Below, piece after piece: positions 57,201 through 64,000 of a stretch of DNA of 64,000 nucleotides; positions within the stretch are counted from its first letter, which is position 1; each line of letters begins with the position of its first letter. A program made the position numbers and the translations under genes. Below the pieces are notes generated by a model. That model worked only from the letters and a program-made list of their open reading frames with translations. It had not been told where the DNA came from and did not search any database. The stretch is from Symsagittifera roscoffensis (taxonomy: Eukaryota; Xenacoelomorpha; Acoela; Convolutidae), in the NCBI RefSeq assembly GCF_963678635.1, contig NC_087063.1, positions 71,757,617 to 71,821,616 of the forward strand, in the 5' to 3' direction.

Positions 57201-58139
57201 GAGCAGTCTTGTTGTTTTCCAAATTGAATTCCGCTAGTCATTCTCGAGGACAGACGCTTTGTACATCACTTTCTAGTTCATATTAGCGAGGGAGAGAAAA
57301 TATTGGAGGAAAATGAAAAATGAAAAATGAAAAATTATATTTTTAAACTTTTCAACCAAATTGTTTTTATTGGCCTGAAAGTGCTGTCGGACCATTCAAG
57401 GCTTTGCCCTGGTATATGAGCAGTCTTGCTGTCTTAAGTGCGGTTGTGCATGCGTTTGTGCATCGTTGAGCGCGAAAAAAGTTTCATGAAAAAGCATTAC
57501 ATTAATTGGATTGAGTTTGCTTAATCAGAAACAAATATTTTCACGCTTGTCCTCCGGGAAACAAGCATTTTTACTCATTAAAATAGACGATGTTCCCAAA
57601 AATATCCTCTAAAACTGGCAGCATTCTTTTATAATAATCCTGAAAACTATCAGGGCTAATCTTCCATCTGAAGAAAAAATTTGAGGGGTATTTTGTTCAA
57701 AATTGAAATGAAATATGCTATATGCTTTTTTTATACTTCGCTTAGGCTAAATTTATCACTTTAAACTTATAATAGCGTGTGGGGGGATGATTGTCAAAAA
57801 ACTCAAGGAAGTTTTGTTTCATTTTCTTTCCTTGTCAACTATTTTCTAAAATCAAACACTATTTCAAAAGATTCAAAATTCAGTTGGAGCATTCAAGACT
57901 TCGCCTTGATACGAGAAAACGTGTTGTTCCGACTTTGGAAGAATGCGGAATATTTATGCTTGGGCCCTTCATTTTATTCAACCAATTTTTGACCTGTTAA
58001 CTAATTGAAAGATACTCTTATCCAAAGCTTAAGTACAACTAAAAAGTTCGCGATCAAAATTGCGATTACTTTTCATAAATTATGGGCATTTGAAAATTGC
58101 TAAATTGGCCAATTTGCGATAATCAACGCGCGATATTTT

Positions 58140-58390
58140 TTTTTATAACACGCGTACGCTGCTAATTATTGTTCCGACTTTCGATACAAAAATAACGGAA
58201 TATTTGTGCTCGGGGTGGGCTTTTTTCCTTCAGACAAATTTCGACTTTTTAACTAGCTCCGGGAAACAAGCATTTTTACTCATTAAGATAGACGAGGTTC
58301 CAAAAAATATCCTCTAAAACTGGCAGCATATCTTTTCTAATAAAATCCTGAAAATTTTCAGGGCTAAACTTCCATCTGAAGAAAAACGTT
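58140..58390 (+). repeat. Fragments of family C and repeat Q joined
   Basis: A family C start (ATTGTTCCGACTTTCGATAC to TTTTTAACTAGC, about 58168-58256) is fused directly to an internal Q fragment (TCCGGGAAACAAGCATTTTT to TTCCATCTGAAGAAAAA, about 58256-58385). This is a third copy of that Q interior. Confidence 0.75.
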
Positions 58391-58682
58391 GCGGGGTAAA
58401 ACTGCCCGACTTTCATAACCGACCAATACAAGCTTCAAAAACAACTCTATGATGTTCCTTTTTGCTTTTTGACAATTTTTTGAAGCTCATTTTGATAGTT
58501 TTTGATGTAAAACTGTAAAACTGCAAATTTTAAAATTTTAAATTAAAGTTGTTAGTTTTTGTGTCGGTTTTCGTAGAAAATACAGATTTAAACAATTTTC
58601 TGACAGCAATACTTTTTGTTTTAAAAGTTAATTTCAAACTATTTCTAAAGAACTTAACATTGTTTTCAGGCGTATCTGAAAT

Positions 58683-58890
58683 AGTTTGTCACACCACCTC
58701 ACTGGTAGCACAACAAAAGAGGGAAGTACTTTCGCCTTCTTCCGGCAAACATTTGCAGACCTTCTGCTGGCTAGCTCCTCTGCTGAGCAAGAGCTCAAAA
58801 CATTACTTCAAATCTTTCAACCAGGTTTCTATGCTTTTGTCAATTTTCGAAACTATAAGTTTGTGCTAAAACCTGGTTATCTTCTGTGAT
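58683..58890 (+). CDS. Unassigned coding-like open frame
   Basis: A GC-richer patch open through EGSTFAFFRQTFADLLLASS, SAEQELKTLLQIFQPGFYAF and VNFRNYKFVLKPGYLL to a stop. The composition looks protein-like (Ala/Leu/Ser, few rare residues), but there is no ATG and an in-frame stop lies just upstream. A splice-acceptor-like TTGTTTTCAG precedes it at about 58670 yet does not give a clean frame. Family not recognised; could be a last exon or a remnant. Confidence 0.28.
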
Positions 58891-58973
58891 AGCACGCGAA
58901 CAACATTTTTATCTTATCGTGTTATACTGAAACTTACACGATACGATACACACGCCTATTTTTGCAGAAAATT

Positions 58974-60333
58974 ATCATTAACTAGCGGGTAACACGCCAA
59001 AAGCTCGCCGTTAACACAGTAAGATAAGCATTTCCAGTAGACCGAGTCGAGTACCTAGGTTTATGTTCATAATCCCTTTGTTATCACCCCTCAAAACATA
59101 AACCATCATTTCAACGGATCACTCAGAGAACTATTGGGATTTTACCCATTCTAGCCCCACTGGAAATTGGCTTTCCCCCCGAAAAAAAGTAAAACACAGT
59201 ATGAGGTGCTATAACTGGAAAGAGCCCTGCATTGCAGAAACCCCCAATTTGTAGGGGGGTTAGCAACCCATTCAAATGAGCGAAAATGTAGCATATGCAG
59301 GGCCGGATTTAGAAGGGGGCGGGGAGGGGGGCGGATGCCCCCCCCCCCCCCCCTGCCGACTCAAAGTGTTCCCCCCTTTTGGTATTTTTTAGAAAGCCAT
59401 TTTCAGCCGACCGACCCTTAAATTTTTCTAAAGGCGCCTTTGGCGCCAATATATACTTATTTTGAGGGGGGAAAAATCCTAGATCCGCCCCTGAGCATAT
59501 GCAACTTCAATCCGGGCTCATCAAATTCGGAAGAAAAGTTCGAAAAATCATAAGAAAAGAAAGTTCGTTGGAAATTGTTACAACGAAAGTTTATGATCTA
59601 TTTCCGCAGTTCTTTCCATATAATATCGAAAGGTAAATTTTCCATTTTGCGGAGAGCCAAAAACTACAACACACTTATATTAGGGGTCTTAGAATTTTTA
59701 AAATGTTAATCAGGATTGAAAATAAGGGAGTTGAAGTCAAAGGTGTCTTTTGAAAAACATTTTATGCACGTTGAACATAGAATTTTGCGTTTTGCAAAAA
59801 ATAATAATAGTTTTCTGTGCTAAGAAGTTTTTAATGCAACATTTACAGTAGCTAGTTGCACTGAGTCCTTTCGTAAATAATCTCTAAGATAACTAATATT
59901 AATTGCCGTCTTGCAAAAACCTTATACTCGGACCAAGTGAACAATCTCCCCACTCAATCAAATTAGGGATGAAATCGTTCACTTGGTTAAAAATAAAATT
60001 TCTCGGCCAATCAGATTTGAGCACAGTACATGCAGGTTTTAGTTCCTGAATTTGCAATTTGTTTTTAGGGGGAGGTTGTTCACATGGGCCTTATAATTTT
60101 TCAATCACTGTTTTTAATTATACAGTCTGAAAGAAACTAGTTTTTGTTCAAACTTTCGTAACAAAAATTACAAAATATTTGTGATCGAGGTAATTTTCTT
60201 GCTTCTGATGAGTTTGGATTTTTCAAATAGCCATTTTTGACAAAATTTAATGGGATAATTTTCACAAAAAAAACTCGAAAAAAAATTGTGCGTCTATTCA
60301 GTGCACAGTTTTTCCTCGTAATGATTTATTATG
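58974..60333 (+). repeat. 1.36-kb tandem duplication, unit 1
   Basis: Begins ATCATTAACTAGCGGGTAAC and ends CAGTTTTTCCTCGTAATGAT plus a few bases, directly followed by a second copy. The two are nearly identical. It contains a short family D MITE at 59298-59493. Confidence 0.95.
59298..59493. mobile_element. Family D hAT-like MITE, short version
   Basis: Ends CAGGGCCGGATTTAG and CTAGATCCGCCCCTG, flanked by AGCATATG on both sides (59290-59297 and 59494-59501). 196 bp: it lacks about 200 bp of interior present in the copy at 60660. Confidence 0.93.
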
Positions 60334-61998
60334 ATCATTAACTAGCGGGTAACACGCCAAAAGCTCGCCGTTAACACAGTAAGATAAGCATTTCCAGTAG
60401 ACCGAGTCGAGTACCTAGGTTTATGTTCATAATCCCTTTGTTATCACCCCTCAAAACATAAACCATCATTTCAACGGATCACTCAGAGAACTATTGGGAT
60501 TTTACCCATTCTAGCCCCACTGGAAATTGGCTTTCCCCCCGAAAAAAAGTAAAACACAGTATGAGGTGCTATAACTGGAAAGAGCCCTGCATTGCAGAAA
60601 CCCCCAATTTGTATAGGGGGGTTAGCAACCCATTCAAATGAGCGAAAATGTAGCATATGCAGGGCCGGATTTAGAAGGGGGCGGGGAGGGGGGCCGATGC
60701 CCCCCCCCCTGCCGACTCAGAGTGTTCCCCCCTTTTGGTATTTTTTAGAAAGCCATTTTCAGCCGACCGACCCTTAAATTTTTCTAAAGGCGCCTTTGGC
60801 GCCAATATATACTTATTTTGAGGGGTGAGCGCGCGCCGAAAAAACGCAATTTTTTGGTCAAAATTTTCCAAAAAGTGCCAAAGAATGCCTTTTTTTGACT
60901 GTTTTTCGAACATTTTGCCTGCGGGGCAGAAAATTTGGCCAAAACAAGACTAAAGCTGCATATGAAGAGCTCAAAAAATCAATTCCGTCGACCTAAAAAA
61001 AATGGTTAACAAAATTTTCGAAAATCCGCCCACCCCCTCGAGAAAATCCTAGATCCGCCCCTGAGCATATGCAACTTCAATCCGGGCTCATCAAATTTGT
61101 CGTTTTCGATAAAAAATGCTTTGTCTCTTGCATATCGATGGCTACTTTTTTTGAGCGTGAATACCACTTTGAATGAAAAAAAAAGTTCGGAAGATTCGGA
61201 AGAAAAGTTCGAAAAATCATAAGAAAAGAAAGTTCGTTGGAAAATATTACAACGAAAGTTTATGATCTATTTCCGCAGTTCTTTCCATATAATATCGAAA
61301 GGTAAATTTTCCGTTTTTGCGGAGAGCCAAAAACTACAACACACATATATTAGGGGTCTTAGAATTTTTAAAATGTTAATCAGGATTGAAAATAAGGGAG
61401 TTGAAGTCAAAGGTGTCTTTTGAAAAACATTTTATGCACGTTGAACATAGGATTTTGCGTTTTGCAAAAAATAATAATAGTTTTCTGTGCTAAGAAGTTT
61501 TTAATGCAACATTTACAGTAGCCAGTTGCACTAAGTCCTTTCGTAAATAATCTCTAAGATAACTAATCTTAATTGCCGTCTAGCAAAAACCTTATACTCG
61601 GACCAAGTGAACAATCTCCCCACTCAATCAAATTAGGGATGAAATCGTTCACTTGGTTAAAAATAAAATTTTTCGGCCAATCAGATTTGAGCACAGTACA
61701 TGCAGGCTTTAGTTCCTGAATTTGCAATTTGTTTTTAGGGGGAGGTTGTTCACATGGGCCTTATAATTTTTCAATCACTGTTTTTAATTATACAGTCTGA
61801 AAGAAACTAGTTTTTGTTCAAACTTTCGTAACAAAAATTGCAAAATATTTGTGCTCGAGGTAATTTTCTTGCTTCTGATGAATTTGGATTTTTCAAATAG
61901 CCATTTTTGACAAAATTTAATGGGATAATTTTCACAAAAAAACTCGAAAAAAAATTGTGCGTCTATTCAGTGCACAGTTTTTCCTCGTAATGATTTTT
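60334..61998 (+). repeat. Tandem duplication, unit 2 (1.66 kb)
   Basis: Same sequence as 58974-60333 with two length differences: the longer MITE at 60660-61063 and about 90 extra bases at about 61101-61195 (around TTGCATATCGATGGC). Confidence 0.95.
60660..61063. mobile_element. Family D hAT-like MITE, long version
   Basis: 404 bp, ends CAGGGCCGGATTTAG and CTAGATCCGCCCCTG, flanked by AGCATATG on both sides (60652-60659 and 61064-61071). The CAGGGGCGGATC-type end and 8-bp duplication are typical of hAT MITEs of many animals. Confidence 0.94.
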
Positions 61999-63504
61999 TA
62001 TTTCTTTTTATTACTGCTCTATAGACCTTAAAAGGCACTCGGAATCTTCAAGGCTTCTCCATGATACGAGCAGTCTTATTTTGCTTGTTCTGTTTTTGTT
62101 GCAGTTTTCGGAGACACAATTTGACTTTCAACTAGCCGTTTTTGATGTGTTTTTTTTTTAATTTTCTAAATGATTTGAAATTTACCGATGCCTTGAATTT
62201 GAAATTCAGTCTACCTTTGATCATTTTTGCATAGTTTACAGTGTTTTGAATTGTTCTTTTTTTGCCAATCTGGGATAATTAGCGGACGGCATAACTCAAG
62301 TAATTAACTCGTAAGCAGAGATTGAGTCCACTTCAGAAATCCATCAAATTCAATTGTTTTAGCTAAGCTAGTTTTTCTAAACAATATGATTATAACTGCG
62401 AAATATACCAAGTTGTACTTTGAAAACGTGGAGGATGATTTTCAAAAAACGCATTTTTTAAAGAAAATTTTCCGTTTTTTATGAAAGTAGCCTTGTTTAT
62501 GTTTGATGTGACGACAGGAGCTGAAAATGTTTTTCACACATTAAAGCACAGAGCATAAATCAGAAATCACAAAGCAAAGTTAGCTCAATACATTTTTTCA
62601 ATCTATAAATTTTCAAAATTTTGAACACTTTTCAATTAACTACTTCTTATAAGAATTTTCAAAACAAAAAATCATGTAAACGTTGTTTTTGCAGAGTTGT
62701 TGGAAACCAAGTTGATAAGCATATACATCTTTTTTTTTCTTAGAAAAAGATAAGTTTTCTCATTCGGCAGAAAAATTTCCTTTTTTCAATTTTGCAGGTA
62801 CCGCTTTGAAATAAACAGGGTGAATTCTGATCCCGCTCTCGTCGAGAACTTGACCCTAACTTGTCCAATTGGATACTACTTTGCGGAAAAAAAAATTGGT
62901 TAGATTTAATTACTCGTTACGTGTAATTATGTGCTACGATCACCACAATAAATTATCTTCATCTTGTTATTTGCCAATTGATTTCAAACCAAACAATGAA
63001 TTAACAAAAAATAGTCTTTTTTGTAAGTTTTATCCTCAAAAAATAAATTTTTGCTAGTTTATAGCTCTCGATATGCAGTTGATAACTACTGCCAGTTCAA
63101 ATAGAGCCGGCAGGATTGACAGTGCGCCACTGGGTTGTTGCCGTTGATACTTCTTCATGTTTCCTTCAGCCTGGTCCGAATCTGCAAACATTATACTACT
63201 GCCAGTAGTACTTTAAAATGTATTTTAAAGTGTTTTAAAATGGTATGTTTGAAAAAACAAATTACAGAAGTGATCAAATTTTGTGGTAGCTTCAATTTTG
63301 TGGACGAATATAGAAAAGCAATTTCCCTGGTTTTGGTCTTGTTAGCCAGTTAAAAATAGCTGATCATAGACTTCTATCAAATCGCCACCGGGTTGATAAC
63401 GATAAGAGAATACACTAATCTACATTTTAAAAACACGAAAAAATAATATAATTATACTGCAAAAAAGAGAAGTATACAAGACCTCTTTAAGAGACCTATA
63501 GCAA
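61999..63504. other. Repeat-derived spacer
   Basis: Contains a family C tail (about 62000-62090, ending ATGATACGAGCAGTC), a diverged reverse C interior and a one-armed copy of hairpin element F (about 62750-63010). No gene recognised. Confidence 0.5.
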
Positions 63505-63619
63505 GTGATGAACCTAAATACTGGTACTCAATGTTTTTAAGTGCCAGGATTCATGTTATGAAGACTAAGATGAATCCTGGCACTTAAAAACATTGAGTAC
63601 CAGTATTTAAGCTCATCAC
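63505..63619. repeat. Near-perfect 50-bp-arm hairpin
   Basis: Arms 63505-63554 and 63570-63619 are reverse complements with two mismatches in 50, around a 15-base loop. The outer arms read GTGATGAACCTAAATACTGG and its mirror. No flanking repeat copies were found elsewhere in the window. Confidence 0.95.
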
Positions 63620-64000
63620 TTTACTGCTTTTTATCAGACACGTTGAGTTGTGAGCCGTGCACATAAAATCGATAATGTTCTTTTTGAAACATTGATTGAA
63701 TTTTGATAGCTTTCATTAACTTGAGTTTTCAAAACTGTCTTTTATACCCTTTTTGATTAGAGTTTTCGATACTTCTAAATTATAATTTCGTTTCGTTTTG
63801 GAATCTAACATTTTGAAGCTAACATTTTCTGTTTCTGATAAGAACTTCCAATTCATATAAGGTTTATGATGAGGAAGTTTTGTTCTAAAGAAACAAAAAA
63901 AATTGCTCCTAATATATGCCCAGGTTTTGAATAAAAATGTTCAAAAGGGCGGCAACTCATTTTCTAAAAGCAATATCAGTCTATCCACACAAAGTGTTTT
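63620..64000. other. AT-rich end of window
   Basis: Nothing recognisable. Confidence 0.5.

Larger units (their letters stand above)
56345..58136 (+). repeat. Segmental repeat Q, second copy
   Basis: Second copy of 51857-53650, including the nested family C and B elements in the same positions, offset by about 4.49 kb. Confidence 0.9.

Overview
The window is AT-rich, intron-containing animal DNA. A DH-PH RhoGEF gene, a BEL/Pao retroelement (a class known from animals) and secreted von Willebrand factor A (vWA) proteins point to an invertebrate metazoan. The phylum cannot be fixed from this sequence alone. Coding sequence is sparse (about 6 kb in 64 kb); the rest is introns and spacers packed with miniature inverted-repeat transposable elements (MITEs), tandem duplications and decayed retrotransposons.

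Layout. 1-7.6 kb: no convincing gene. 7.6-10.4 kb, minus strand: a two-exon RhoGEF gene (644 aa when joined). 11.1-13.4 kb: a MITE-like repeat and a decayed BEL/Pao retroelement (plus). 14.9-15.6 kb: a broken first copy of a lysozyme-like/vWA gene. 16.9-21.1 kb: a decayed Ty3/gypsy element (minus). 21.6-27.3 kb: an intact 3-exon vWA gene (614 aa). 30.8-50.2 kb: a second intact vWA gene (4 exons, 612 aa) with one intron of 16.7 kb full of MITEs. 50.8-58.1 kb: a P-Q-P-Q pattern of large direct duplications. 59.0-62.0 kb: a 1.36-kb unit in tandem, the second copy carrying extra sequence. Near the end, at 63.5 kb, lies an almost perfect 50-bp-arm hairpin.

The three vWA-family loci are on the same strand and clearly paralogous: signal peptide, an N-terminal domain resembling lysozyme-like domains, a vWA domain with a complete metal-binding (MIDAS) motif, a C-terminal beta-rich region, a low-complexity linker and a hydrophobic tail. 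Predicted exon joins keep both intact genes exactly in frame.

The most interesting observation is that the first intron of each intact vWA gene is gene-specific (absent from the paralogs), starts with GC instead of GT, and begins precisely at the GGC end of a MITE-like terminal repeat. In the 21.6-kb gene the splice removes the MITE plus its target duplication and restores the uninterrupted coding sequence. This looks like intron creation by a hAT-like MITE (an 'introner'). The same broad terminal-repeat type (GGCTCTTTTcC) with 8-bp target duplications is found many times in the window, including a three-deep nest starting next to a splice donor.
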